64,000 nucleotides of DNA from Algihabitans albus (GCF_003572205.1 NZ_QXNY01000004.1:310548-374547); one strand, 5' to 3'. Positions 17,810 to 28,937 are shown, numbered from the stretch's first letter. Program-made: numbers and translations. The notes: generated by a model not told the origin, from the sequence alone.

Positions 17810-18961
17810 ATGGATGTTCATCACGAGCTCGACCAACTGCTCGGCCTGGCGCGAGACAAATCCGCCGAGGGGCGTCGGTTACTGCTCGACACCGTCACGG
17901 ACCTTTTTTCTGAAGAAGGGCGCGTGCTCAATGACCGCGAGCACGCCTTGATGACCGATATCCTCAGCAAGCTTCTGCAGGACGTGGAGATGCGGGTCCG
18001 CCGCGAGTTGAGCGAGCGCTTGGCCCGGCGCAAAGACGCACCGTTGGAAATCGTCAAACTTCTCGCCAACGACGAGATAGAGGTCGCACGGCCAGTCCTG
18101 GTGACTTCCTCGATTCTGCGCGACATCGACCTGGTGGAGATCGTCCAACACCGGACCCAGCAGCACCAGCTCTCCATTGCCATGCGGCGCGAGGTCAGCG
18201 AGTTCGTATCCGAGGCTTTGGTGGAATCCGGCAATGCGGACGTCATCAAGGCTCTGCTGGACAATCCGAGCGCCCGAATCTCGGAAGCCACGCTGGAGTA
18301 CCTGGTCGAAGAGAGCCGACGTGTCGACTCCTACCAGGAACCGCTGGTGCGCCGCTCCGACTTGTCGCCGCAGCTCGCGCGACGCATGTGCCTCTGGGTC
18401 GGTGCGGCCCTGCGCAGCTACATTCTGGACAACTACGACATCGACCCCACCGAGCTTGATGACCTGCTCGAGGATGTAGCCGTGGTGAGCGTCGACGTTC
18501 TGCCGCAGCCTCCCTCCCTAGCTGAACAGCAGGACGACGCGGCCAGCCGGCTCGCCAATCGACTGGCGGAGGCAAAACGGCTGACGCCGGATATGCTGGT
18601 TCAAACGCTTCGGCAAGGCGAGATCCCACTCTTCGAGGCCATGTTCGCCCAGATGACCGGGTTGCGCCGCCGTTTGATGGGGCGGTTGATCTACGAACCC
18701 GGAGGCGAGGGTCTCGTGATCGCCTGTCGTGCCCTGCAGATCGATAAGCCGGCTTTCACATCCATCTTCCTGCTCAGCCGAAAGGGCCGTCCTGGCGATC
18801 AAATCGTCGACCCGCGCGAACTCTCGCGCGTGATCTCGCTCTTCGACCGGGTCAAACCGGAGGCGGCGATGCAGGTTTTGCGCCGCTGGCAGCGTAATCC
18901 CGAATACCTCTATGCGGTTAGGCGGGTTGAAGAAAGCCGGCTGAAACAGGCAGCTCTTTAA
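17810..18961 (+). CDS. DUF2336 domain protein
   Basis: A 383-residue, almost wholly helical protein of the DUF2336 family found in alphaproteobacteria; its biochemical role is unknown. The body is made of HEAT-like helical pairs, for example VRRELSERLARRKDAPLEIVK (residues about 64-84, given here as range and sense only) and the recurring pattern of a pair ending in IVK, VIKALLDN and SEATLEYLVE. No transmembrane helix or enzyme motif is seen. GAGGGG about 10 bases before the ATG fits a ribosome site. A PAS histidine kinase gene starts 26 bases after it, suggesting one unit and a signalling link, which is inference. Confidence 0.82.
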   Translation: MDVHHELDQLLGLARDKSAEGRRLLLDTVTDLFSEEGRVLNDREHALMTDILSKLLQDVEMRVRRELSERLARRKDAPLEIVKLLANDEIEVARPVLVTSSILRDIDLVEIVQHRTQQHQLSIAMRREVSEFVSEALVESGNADVIKALLDNPSARISEATLEYLVEESRRVDSYQEPLVRRSDLSPQLARRMCLWVGAALRSYILDNYDIDPTELDDLLEDVAVVSVDVLPQPPSLAEQQDDAASRLANRLAEAKRLTPDMLVQTLRQGEIPLFEAMFAQMTGLRRRLMGRLIYEPGGEGLVIACRALQIDKPAFTSIFLLSRKGRPGDQIVDPRELSRVISLFDRVKPEAAMQVLRRWQRNPEYLYAVRRVEESRLKQAAL

Positions 18962-18987
18962 ACCCACACGCGAACCTGATCCTGTCC

Positions 18988-20619
18988 ATGGCCGATCCCT
19001 TCGATCATTACTTACCCGCTGACCCGGCACCGCCCCGGGAGCCGATCGGTGGCAGCGGAAAAGCCGGTGACAACCAGACCGTTCAAAGCAGCGCCCCATC
19101 CGATCCGGTTCACGAGCGGGGCGAGTTGCTTCTGCTCGGTTTGCAGCGCCAGTGCGAGGAAGCGGAAGCCAGCTTCCTGACAGACCCCGACGGCCGTCTG
19201 CTTTACAGCAATGTTTCCATGCGAGCCTTGTTACCCCTGCTCGATCATGCGGAGCCTGGGCTACTCGACCGACTGATTGCCGAGGCTTTGGCTCTTGCGA
19301 ACGATAGCTTGCAACCCGAAGTTCAGGTTACCGGTTGGCGCAGTCTGCCGCGCCTGAGACATCGGCTGAGCCTGCCGACCGGCGAAGAACTTCTGCTGGT
19401 CGATCTCTCGCTTTTCCAGGATCCTGACGGTAACGCAAAACTATTGTCAGGGCGCCTTTCGCGATGCCCGGCCGAAACAACGGGCTCGCAAAGCGAAAAC
19501 ATCCGCGAGCGCTTCGAAGACATTGTCCGCCTTGTCACCGACTGGGTGTGGGAAACCGATCGAGACTTGCGCCTGACCTACGTCAGCCAAAGGGTCAACG
19601 AGACTCTCGGCCAACATCCGCGGCTCCTCATTGGGCGCAGCCTCCTGGACCTGGGACAATCGCCGAAGCTGTCCGAATTGCTAACGGCGCAGTGGCGGCG
19701 GCCTTTTCGCGATGTCGAGGTCGAGATTACCGATCGCGACGCCAGATCCCGTCTGTTCCGGCTTTCGGCCGTGCCGTTCTACGACCCCGACCACGGCAGC
19801 TTCGCCGGCTATCGAGGAACCGCGCACGACCTGACCCTCGAGCGGTTGCGAGAGCACGCGATCCTGCAAGCCAAAGAGGCCGCCGAATCTTCCAATCGAG
19901 CTAAGTCGGAGTTCCTGGCGGCGATCAGTCATGAACTCCGGACCCCGCTGAACGCGGTCATCGGGTTTTCCGAGATTATGATGACTGAGGCCTTCGGGCC
20001 GATCGGCACGCCCGTCTATGCCGAGTACGCTCAGGATATACATCAAAGCGCCGCACATCTTCTGGAGCTGATCAACGATATCCTGGATATCTCGAAGATC
20101 GAAGCCGGCAAACTGAGTCTCGACGAAGAAGAAACCGACCTGGAGGCCCTGATACGCTCGACGGCCCGCCTAGTCGATGCGCGCGCCGCAGAGAACGGGG
20201 TCGCACTCGAACTGGCCGTTGCAGAGGGTCTGCCGGAAGTGACTCTGGATGCACGGGCGGTCAAGCAGGTGCTGCTCAACCTGCTCAGCAATTCGGTCAA
20301 GTTTACCGAACGCGGGGGCCAGATCAGCCTCAAAGCTACGATCGCGGCGAGTGGCGACTTCCTGCTGCAGGTCCGCGACAGCGGAATCGGCATGAACCAG
20401 GACGACATCGAAGTCGCACTCTCTCCATTCGGCCAGGTCGACAGCTCGCTCTCACGCAAGTTTCAGGGGACGGGACTCGGTCTGCCGCTCAGCAAGGGGC
20501 TGGTCGAGCTTCACGGCGGCGAACTGGAGGTCGAGAGCCGGAAGCCTGGAGGCACCTGCGTGACGGTGCGCCTGCCGGCCTGGCGCGTTGTCTCCGAGCC
20601 AGAGTCCGTCCACGCCTGA
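18988..20619 (+). CDS. PAS-domain sensor histidine kinase
   Basis: A 543-residue kinase without clear membrane helices, so likely cytoplasmic. A degenerate sensory region fills residues 1-165. A PAS domain follows (about 170-290, VTDWVWETDRDLRLTYVSQR). The HisKA box is SHELRTPLNAVIGFSEIM with phospho-acceptor His315; the ATPase domain has N-box NLLSNSVKFT, G1 DSGIGM and G2 GTGLGLPLSKGL. No receiver domain is attached, and no response regulator gene is adjacent, so its partner is elsewhere. It follows the DUF2336 gene by 26 bases. The family is certain; the signal is unknown. Confidence 0.92.
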   Translation: MADPFDHYLPADPAPPREPIGGSGKAGDNQTVQSSAPSDPVHERGELLLLGLQRQCEEAEASFLTDPDGRLLYSNVSMRALLPLLDHAEPGLLDRLIAEALALANDSLQPEVQVTGWRSLPRLRHRLSLPTGEELLLVDLSLFQDPDGNAKLLSGRLSRCPAETTGSQSENIRERFEDIVRLVTDWVWETDRDLRLTYVSQRVNETLGQHPRLLIGRSLLDLGQSPKLSELLTAQWRRPFRDVEVEITDRDARSRLFRLSAVPFYDPDHGSFAGYRGTAHDLTLERLREHAILQAKEAAESSNRAKSEFLAAISHELRTPLNAVIGFSEIMMTEAFGPIGTPVYAEYAQDIHQSAAHLLELINDILDISKIEAGKLSLDEEETDLEALIRSTARLVDARAAENGVALELAVAEGLPEVTLDARAVKQVLLNLLSNSVKFTERGGQISLKATIAASGDFLLQVRDSGIGMNQDDIEVALSPFGQVDSSLSRKFQGTGLGLPLSKGLVELHGGELEVESRKPGGTCVTVRLPAWRVVSEPESVHA

Positions 20620-20638
20620 TCTCTGCCTCGCAGCGCGC

Positions 20639-20666
20639 TTGTCCCGGGACCTGGTGCCGCTATGAT
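20639..20666 (+). promoter_or_regulatory. Sigma-70 type promoter of the RimJ-like gene
   Basis: TTGTCC (20639-20644) and TATGAT (20661-20666) are 16 bases apart, 27 bases upstream of the ATG at 20693. Spacing and placement are sensible, so the acetyltransferase and the overlapping phosphodiesterase gene probably start their own transcript here. Confidence 0.45.
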
Positions 20667-20692
20667 CCGCGCGCACCATACGGGAACCAGTG

Positions 20693-21439
20693 ATGCCGGA
20701 CACCAGGATCAACACTCTCGGCCAGCCGATCGGCTGGAGCGTTCCGGATTGGACCCCGCCCGCGCGACCGGCGCGCAAGCCGCTGGAAGGCACCCGGGTT
20801 CGGCTTGAGCCGCTCGCAGAGAGCCATGCCGCCGATCTTTTCGCTGCCAACGCGGCCGACCGCCAGGGCCAGCTCTGGACCTATCTGGCCTACGGGCCTT
20901 TCGAGACTCAGGACAGCTATCGCGCCTGGGTCCGTAAGATGGCGGAGAGCGACGACCCGCAATTCTTCGCCATCCTCGACCGCAGCAGCGGCATGGCGTT
21001 GGGCGTCGCGTCCTACCTGCGCATCGACCCCGCCAACGGCTGCATCGAAGTCGGCCATATCTGCTTCTCCCCGTCACTGGCGGGCGGCGTTCTGGCGACC
21101 GAGGCCATGGCCGTCATGATGCGCTACGCCTTCGCCCTCGGCTACCGGCGCTACGAATGGAAGTGCGACGCTCTCAACGCCCCATCCCGCCGGGCCGCGC
21201 GCCGTCTGGGCCTCGGGTTCGAGGGCGTATTCAAGAGTGCGACCCTCTACAAGGGTCGCAACCGCGACACCGCCTGGTATGCCATCACCGACAGGCTCTG
21301 GCCTCGGCTCGACAGCCTGTTCGAGCGCTGGCTCGATCCCGCCAACTTCGATGCCGATGGGCGACAGCAGGTCTCTCTCAGCGACCTGACCCGCCCTGTC
21401 TACGAGGCGGGCTGCACAGTCACCGAGGCTGGCTGGTGA
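20693..21439 (+). CDS. RimJ/RimL-type GNAT acetyltransferase
   Basis: A 248-residue acetyltransferase of the RimJ/RimL branch, which usually acetylates protein N-termini or small amines. The opening INTLGQPIGWSVPDW is typical of the long-chain YjdJ/DUF4-like subgroup in which a fixed N-terminal loop leads into the fold. The acetyl-CoA region is IEVGHICFSPSLAGGVLATEAM (about residues 120-141, range only for the full piece), then WKCDALNAPSRRAARRLGL. A GTG one codon upstream of the ATG also exists; I prefer the ATG. The stop overlaps the next gene by GTGA. Confidence 0.87.
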   Translation: MPDTRINTLGQPIGWSVPDWTPPARPARKPLEGTRVRLEPLAESHAADLFAANAADRQGQLWTYLAYGPFETQDSYRAWVRKMAESDDPQFFAILDRSSGMALGVASYLRIDPANGCIEVGHICFSPSLAGGVLATEAMAVMMRYAFALGYRRYEWKCDALNAPSRRAARRLGLGFEGVFKSATLYKGRNRDTAWYAITDRLWPRLDSLFERWLDPANFDADGRQQVSLSDLTRPVYEAGCTVTEAGW

Positions 21440-22224
21440 GCAGGCGCAGAGCGCTCGCGCTGCCGCGAATCATCGGGCACCGCGGAGCAGCCGGGCGCGC
21501 GCCGGAAAACACCCTCGGCGGCTTGCGCAAGGCGGCCGAACTGGGCGCGACCTGGGTCGAGGTCGACGTCATGCTGACGGCCGACGACGTTCCGATTCTG
21601 CACCACGACTACAACTTTGCCCGGACCTGCGGGCATCCGGCTGAGGTGGCCACGCTTTCCTCGACGGCGGTCGCGCAGCTGGACGCCGGAGCCTGGTTTC
21701 CCGCCGGATCCGAGGCTCGGCAGTGGATCGGCGAGGTCGTTCCGACACTGGAACAAGCGGTCGTGGCGCTCAGCGAACTGAGGCTCAACCTCAATCTCGA
21801 GCTCAAGCCGACACCGGGCCGGGCTGCCGAGACCGCCGAGGTGACGCTCGACCTGCTGACCCGCATCTGGCCGTCGGGGCGACCGTCGCCGCTGATCTCC
21901 TCCTTCTCCGGCGCCTGCCTGGAGGTCGCTCGCGACCTGACGCCAGAGCTGCCGCGCGGGCGCTTGTGGGAGGAGTTACCGACGGACTGGCAAGCGGAAG
22001 CCGATGCATTGGGCTGTGCCTCGATCCATCTCTGGTGCGAAAGGCTGACTCATGCGCAAGCGCTTGCCGTCAAGGCCGCCGGTTACCGCCTGGCGGTCTT
22101 CACGGTCAACGAACGGGAAGACGCCGCGCGTTTTCTGGAGTGGGGCGTCGACAGCCTTTTCACCGATCTGCCGGATGCGATCCTACCGGCAGGTCATTCT
22201 GCAGCCGCTTGGGACGGGGCATAG
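21436..22224 (+). CDS. ugpQ: Glycerophosphodiester phosphodiesterase
   Basis: Hydrolyses glycerophosphodiesters to glycerol-3-phosphate and an alcohol. The 262-residue product shows the GDPD signature near the N-terminus (IIGHRGAAGRAPENTL, catalytic His and metal-binding Glu), then WVEVDVMLTADDVPILHHD with the second catalytic His, and NLELKPT. The C-terminal barrel strands include VFTVNEREDAARFLEWGVDS. No signal peptide, so cytoplasmic, like UgpQ. The GTG start overlaps the acetyltransferase stop. Its 3' end overlaps the convergent moeB-like gene by 31 bases. No ugp transporter genes are adjacent. Confidence 0.92.
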   Translation: MSRRRALALPRIIGHRGAAGRAPENTLGGLRKAAELGATWVEVDVMLTADDVPILHHDYNFARTCGHPAEVATLSSTAVAQLDAGAWFPAGSEARQWIGEVVPTLEQAVVALSELRLNLNLELKPTPGRAAETAEVTLDLLTRIWPSGRPSPLISSFSGACLEVARDLTPELPRGRLWEELPTDWQAEADALGCASIHLWCERLTHAQALAVKAAGYRLAVFTVNEREDAARFLEWGVDSLFTDLPDAILPAGHSAAAWDGA

Positions 22225-23012
22225 GTCTCGGGCTTGAGATCGACAATGTCGGCCTGCGGCCCGCAAACCCGGCAGACCGGATCGCGTTTGACGCGAACCT
22301 CGCGAAAACTGGCTTCCAAGGCATCGTAGAGCAGCAGACGACCGGCCATGGAGCGGCCGATGCCCAAGAGTTCCTTGACGGCCTCCGTCGCTTGCAAGGC
22401 GCCCAAGGTGCCGGGCAAAGCGCCTAGCACGCCCACGTCGGCACAGGACATCTTGGGGTCGCGCGGCGGCTGATCGCCGAACAGGCAGCGATAGCAGGGC
22501 AACTCCTCCCCCACATGAGGTTTGAAGGTGGAAAGCTGACCGTCGAAACGCATGATCGCTGCGGAAACCAGAGTCCTGCCGGCCAGAACGCAGGCATCGT
22601 TGACCAGATAGCGGGTCGCGAAGTTATCGCTGCCATCCGCGACCAGGTTGTAGCTCTCGATCAGTTGGAGCGCGGTCTGCGCGGTCAAACGAGCCGGATG
22701 GGCCTCGACCGTCACCTCGGGATTGATCCGGCCGATCGCCGCCGCCGCGCTTTCCACCTTGGCCCGGCCGACGTCGCCGGTACCATGGATGACTTGGCGC
22801 TGCAGATTGGAGAGATCGACGACATCGTCGTCGATCAGGCCGAGCGTTCCGACGCCGGCCGCCGCCAGATACATCAGAAGCGGCGCGCCCAGTCCCCCGG
22901 CGCCGATCACCAGCACCCGCGCGCTGCGGAGCTTCGCCTGTCCGTCCTCACCGATTTCGGGCAGGACCAGATGTCGGGCGTAGCGCTCGATCTCGCTGTC
23001 GCTGAAGTCCAT
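22194..23012 (-). CDS. moeB: MoeB/ThiF-type adenylyltransferase
   Basis: A 272-residue E1-like enzyme that adenylates the C-terminal Gly-Gly of a sulfur carrier (MoaD or ThiS). The ATP-binding loop is GAGGLGAP near residue 36, the conserved DGSDNFATRYLVND follows, and two CxxC pairs (CYRC and CRVC) bind zinc. The segment MSCADVGVLGALPGTLG holds the conserved cysteine. The frame is open 40 codons further upstream, but the family start is MDFSDSEIERYARHL at 23012. MoeB and ThiF cannot be separated without neighbours; neither moaD nor thiS is present here. Confidence 0.88.
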   Translation of the reverse strand: MDFSDSEIERYARHLVLPEIGEDGQAKLRSARVLVIGAGGLGAPLLMYLAAAGVGTLGLIDDDVVDLSNLQRQVIHGTGDVGRAKVESAAAAIGRINPEVTVEAHPARLTAQTALQLIESYNLVADGSDNFATRYLVNDACVLAGRTLVSAAIMRFDGQLSTFKPHVGEELPCYRCLFGDQPPRDPKMSCADVGVLGALPGTLGALQATEAVKELLGIGRSMAGRLLLYDALEASFREVRVKRDPVCRVCGPQADIVDLKPETYAPSQAAAE

Positions 23013-23103
23013 GGACCACAAGATAGCGCCAGGTTTGGGGCATTGCATCTCCCGACCTGCGGGCGCTTGCTGCGGACGCAGGTCCCGGGTCATCCTAGGA
23101 GCC

Positions 23104-23739
23104 ATGGCTGGATGCTGTTCCACGACACCCAAGTTCGACGGTCAGAGCCGTGGGTTTCGCCGCGTTTTGATCATCGTCTTGCTGCTCAACGCCGCAATGT
23201 TCGTCGTCGAGATGGGCGCAGGCTTGGCCGCCGGCTCCATGGCGCTCAAGGCGGATGCCCTGGATTTCCTCGGCGATTCGGTCACCTATGCCTTGACCCT
23301 GGCGGTGATCGGTCAGGCACTCGCCTGGCGGGCGCGAGCGGCGATCTTCAAGGGTTTGAGCCTCGGCGCGCTCGGCCTCTGGGTCCTGGGCGCTACGGTC
23401 TGGCGCGTCTTCGTCGAGGGCAATCCCGAACCGCTGGTGATGGGAAGCGTCGGTCTCCTGGCTTGCGCCGTAAACGTCGCGGCAGCGCTGCTGTTGCTGC
23501 GCTATCGGGACGGCGACTCCAACGTACGCTCGGTCTGGCTGTGCAGCCGTAACGATGCCATCGGCAACCTTGCCGTCATCCTGGCCGCCGTCGGCGTGGC
23601 GTTGAGCGGCAGCCAGTGGCCCGACCTGGCGGTGGCCGCGCTCCTGGCCGGACTGTTTCTCCAGTCGTCGGCGCGTATCCTCAGCCAGGCGAGCGAGGAG
23701 TTACGCAGCTTGCGGACGCTACCTCAGCCCGGCGAATAG
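23104..23739 (+). CDS. CDF-like cation transporter
   Basis: A 211-residue membrane protein of the cation diffusion facilitator type without the usual cytosolic C-terminal domain. Five to six helices span residues 20-200. LKADALDFLGDSVTY in helix 2 and CSRNDAIGNLAVILAAVGVA in helix 5 carry the Asp residues expected for metal binding, though the classic His-x3-Asp is Asp-based here. The N-terminus starts MAGCCSTTPKF, with a Cys-Cys pair that could bind metal. The frame continues 31 codons upstream, but ATG 23104 gives the normal start. Zn/Co/Cd export is the likely role. It is divergent from the moeB-like gene. Confidence 0.82.
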   Translation: MAGCCSTTPKFDGQSRGFRRVLIIVLLLNAAMFVVEMGAGLAAGSMALKADALDFLGDSVTYALTLAVIGQALAWRARAAIFKGLSLGALGLWVLGATVWRVFVEGNPEPLVMGSVGLLACAVNVAAALLLLRYRDGDSNVRSVWLCSRNDAIGNLAVILAAVGVALSGSQWPDLAVAALLAGLFLQSSARILSQASEELRSLRTLPQPGE

Positions 23740-23788
23740 CGCCCTCTGTCCCAGCCGCGGGCCACCGCGCCGGAACCGGGGAAAGTCC

Positions 23789-23816
23789 TTACCGATTCGG
23801 ACGTTTGTGCTATAGT
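23789..23816 (+). promoter_or_regulatory. Possible dnaN promoter with extended -10
   Basis: TGC directly followed by TATAGT (23811-23816) is an extended -10; TTACCG at 23789-23794 is a poor -35 at 16 bases. It lies 160 bases upstream of dnaN, leaving a GC-rich leader. I see no DnaA boxes or origin-like repeats in this 236-base gap. Confidence 0.42.
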
Positions 23817-23975
23817 GACGCCCCGTTCGAGAGGGGGCCGAGGCTTTTCGAGTCTCAGGCTGTCGGACGGGGCGGGGCGGCAAGCCCGGGAGGGGTTCGG
23901 TGCGGACCCGGCCGGATGCCGATTTCTCCCGACACTTCAATCATCTATTTGCCTTTCTAAGGTTTCACGCGAGCC

Positions 23976-25094
23976 ATGAAGCTGACCATCGAACGTGCGG
24001 CCCTGCAGCGGTCGCTCGCCCACGTCCAGAGTGTCGTCGAGCGGCGCAACACCATTCCGATTCTCTCCAACGTTCTGCTCGACGCCAATGAAGGTCGCCT
24101 GAGCCTGACCGCCACGGATATGGACCTGACCATCGTCGAAGAGGTGGCCTGTTCCGTGGGGAAGCCCGGTGCGACCACGGCACCTGCCCATACGCTCTAC
24201 GATATCATCCGCAAATTGCCGGAAGGCGCCGAAGTGGAACTGACCACCACGGGCGAATCCGGGCAAATGACCCTGCGATCCGGCCGTTCGCACTTCACAC
24301 TGGCGACCCTCCCGCGCGAGGACTTTCCCACCAGCGGGCCGTCGGACCTGCCGCGCGCCTTCGAACTGCAAGCCGCGGAACTGAAGACGCTGATCGAGCG
24401 TTCGCGCTTCGCCATCTCCACCGAGGAGACGCGTTACTACCTCAACGGCATCTATCTTCACGCCGCCGAGACCGAGGCGGTCGAGGTGCTGCGCGCCGTG
24501 GCCACCGACGGCCACCGCCTGGCGCGGGTCGAGATGCCGCTCCCGAGCGGTGCCACGGGCATGCCCGGCGTGATCGTGCCGCGCAAAACGGTTGGCGAGG
24601 TCTACAAGCTGATCGAGGAAAGCGATGAGCCGGTCAAGGTGTCCTTGTCGGAGACCAAGATCTGCTTCGCCTTCGACGCGACGGTCTTGACCAGCAAGCT
24701 GATCGACGGAACCTTCCCGGACTACGAGCGCGTGATTCCCTCGAATACCGACAAGACCATGGAGGTGGACTGCCGCAGCTTCAGCCAGGCGGTCGACCGC
24801 GTTTCGACCATCTCCACGGAAAAGAGCCGTGCGGTGAAACTGGCTCTGTCTGACGGAACCGTCACTCTTTCGGTCACCAGCCCCGAGAACGGCAGCGCCG
24901 AGGAAGACGTGGCGATCTCCTATGGCGGTCCGCCCCTCGAAATCGGCTTCAACTCGCGCTATCTCCTGGATATCGCAGGTCAGATCGAAGGCGATGGAGC
25001 CGTTTTTCAGCTCTCCGACGCGGCATCGCCGACGATCGTGCGCGACGCCGCCGACAGTACCGCACTGTATGTCTTGATGCCGATGCGGGTGTGA
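23976..25094 (+). CDS. dnaN: DNA polymerase III beta sliding clamp
   Basis: The 372-residue beta subunit, which dimerises into the ring that tethers polymerase III to DNA. It begins MKLTIERAALQRSLAHVQSVVE and shows the three clamp repeats, with NTIPILSNVLLDA, DGHRLARVEMPLP and the closing LYVLMPMRV tail, which is the strongly conserved C-terminus of clamps. The stop overlaps the recF GTG start (GTGA). The unusual point is the neighbour: dnaA is not upstream, its place being taken by a cation transporter gene. Confidence 0.98.
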   Translation: MKLTIERAALQRSLAHVQSVVERRNTIPILSNVLLDANEGRLSLTATDMDLTIVEEVACSVGKPGATTAPAHTLYDIIRKLPEGAEVELTTTGESGQMTLRSGRSHFTLATLPREDFPTSGPSDLPRAFELQAAELKTLIERSRFAISTEETRYYLNGIYLHAAETEAVEVLRAVATDGHRLARVEMPLPSGATGMPGVIVPRKTVGEVYKLIEESDEPVKVSLSETKICFAFDATVLTSKLIDGTFPDYERVIPSNTDKTMEVDCRSFSQAVDRVSTISTEKSRAVKLALSDGTVTLSVTSPENGSAEEDVAISYGGPPLEIGFNSRYLLDIAGQIEGDGAVFQLSDAASPTIVRDAADSTALYVLMPMRV

Positions 25095-26389
25095 GCTTGG
25101 GTGCGGCGCCCTCCCTGGCGCTCCACACGGCCACCTGCATGCGAGAGGACGTGACCGCCACGCTGCCAGTCGATGCTACCGCAGGCCCCAGCCGCACACT
25201 CTGGCTGTCCCGCCTCAGCCTCAGCGGCTTCCGCAACTTCCGCGACATCGAATTGGCGCTGGAGCCGGGTCCGCTGCTGCTCACGGGACCGAACGGCGCG
25301 GGAAAAACCAATCTTCTGGAGGCCGTCTCGCTCTTGAGTCCCGGCCGCGGTCTGCGCGCGGCGCGTTTGGCCGATCTGGATCGCCGGGGCGCCAGCAACT
25401 TCGGTCCGCATTCCGGATCGACAGGCTGGGCCGTGGCCGCAACGGTCCAAACGCCCGAGGGCCCGCGCGATGTCGGCACCGGACGCGATCCCAGGGTCAA
25501 GCCGGTTCAGGGTGGCGACGGTGGACGACTCCAAGGCGGGCGCGAACGCAGAACCGTCAAACTGGACGGCGCCTTCGTTACCAGCCAGCAGGCCCTTGGC
25601 GAAGTGGTGCGCTGCGTCTGGCTGACCCCCCAGATGGATCGCTTGTTCGAGGAGGGGCCCAGCGCGCGCCGGCGCTTCCTGGACCGGCTGGTCTATGGCT
25701 TCGATCCGGCGCATTCCGGTCGCATCGCGGCTTACGAAACGGCGCTGCGCGAGCGTTCGCGCATCTTGAAGGACGGCCTGCGCGATCCGGCCTGGTTGAC
25801 GGCGCTGGAAGCAACCTTGGCAGAGAAGGCGGTAGCGATCGCAGCCGCCCGCCGCGAGACCGTGGCACGGCTGGCAAGTGCGCTTTCCGAGGCGGACGGT
25901 CCGTTTCCACGCGCCGACCTCGGCCTGGCGGGCGACGCAGAAGCCTGGCTCGACGACCTGGCCGCCGTGGAGGTGGAGGAGCGCTTGGCGGCCCGCCTTG
26001 CCGCGGACCGCACCCAGGATGCCGAGACGGGCGGCGCGAGGGTCGGCGCCCATCGCACCGATCTGGCGGTCGCACACGGCCGCAGCGGCATGCCGGCCGC
26101 CCACTGCTCCAGCGGCGAGCAGAAGGCGCTGCTGATCTCCGTGGTGCTGGCCCATGCCCGGCTGGTGCGCCTGGCCGCAGGGTGCGGCCCGCTGCTGCTG
26201 CTGGACGAGGTGGCCGCCCATCTGGACGCAGCCCACCGCTCCGCGCTGTTCGAGCGGTTGCTGGAACTGGGCTTGCAGGCCTGGATCACCGGCAGCGAGC
26301 CGGAACCTTTCGAAGGCCTGCTGCCGCATGCGCAGCAGGTTACACTTCACGATGGACTGGCGCTTCCGGATCGACAGGCGTTCAGGTGA
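25091..26389 (+). CDS. recF: DNA repair/recombination protein RecF
   Basis: RecF is an ABC-type ATPase that loads RecA at single-strand gaps with RecO and RecR. Walker A is TGPNGAGKTN near residue 68, the signature region reads CSSGEQKALLISVVLAHARL, and Walker B is LLLLDEVAAHLD. The product is 432 residues from the GTG that overlaps the dnaN stop, against about 360-390 for the family. Part of the excess is an N-terminal extension (an ATG at codon 17 is an alternative start). The rest is a 15-20 residue segment, DPRVKPVQGGDGGRLQGG, that looks like an in-frame REP-type insertion. Confidence 0.95.
   Translation: MSLGAAPSLALHTATCMREDVTATLPVDATAGPSRTLWLSRLSLSGFRNFRDIELALEPGPLLLTGPNGAGKTNLLEAVSLLSPGRGLRAARLADLDRRGASNFGPHSGSTGWAVAATVQTPEGPRDVGTGRDPRVKPVQGGDGGRLQGGRERRTVKLDGAFVTSQQALGEVVRCVWLTPQMDRLFEEGPSARRRFLDRLVYGFDPAHSGRIAAYETALRERSRILKDGLRDPAWLTALEATLAEKAVAIAAARRETVARLASALSEADGPFPRADLGLAGDAEAWLDDLAAVEVEERLAARLAADRTQDAETGGARVGAHRTDLAVAHGRSGMPAAHCSSGEQKALLISVVLAHARLVRLAAGCGPLLLLDEVAAHLDAAHRSALFERLLELGLQAWITGSEPEPFEGLLPHAQQVTLHDGLALPDRQAFR
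25478..25537 (+). repeat. Possible REP-like insertion inside recF
   Basis: The translation reads GRDPRVKPVQGGDGGR between two blocks that normally adjoin in RecF (VGTG and the RRTVKLDG strand). DPRVKP is the usual protein reading of a palindromic element common in alphaproteobacterial genomes, whose core is close to CCCGGGTCAAGCCCGGG; here the core is CCAGGGTCAAGCCGG (25491-25505). It keeps the frame and has decayed symmetry, so an old insertion is the best guess. Exact ends are uncertain, and I found no second copy by eye. Confidence 0.45.
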
Positions 26390-26410
26390 AACCGCCTGAA
26401 CAGACAAGAG

Positions 26411-26448
26411 TTAAACAGTTTTAAGGCGTTAAACGCCGTCCAACAGTT
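26411..26448 (+). promoter_or_regulatory. Repeats upstream of gyrB
   Basis: A perfect inverted repeat GGCGTT-A-AACGCC (26425-26437) sits between two direct copies of AACAGTT (26414-26420 and 26442-26448). The same stretch has three TTAA tetramers (26411, 26421, 26429). It lies in the 87-base recF-gyrB gap, 29 bases before the start codon, where a promoter or operator of gyrB would be expected. No canonical CtrA spacing (N7) is present. Confidence 0.4.
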
Positions 26449-26464
26449 CGTTTCGTTCCCGTAA

Positions 26465-28933
<2,469 letters not shown>

Positions 28934-28937
28934 GCGC

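Noticed and set aside
17479-17811. 110-codon minus-strand frame before the DUF2336 gene
   Set aside because: Overlaps the start codon of the real gene, has no ribosome site and an AT-rich end that is promoter-like.
23740-23975. Replication origin next to dnaN
   Set aside because: No TTATCCACA-type boxes, AT-rich unwinding region or repeats in the gap, and dnaA is not adjacent.
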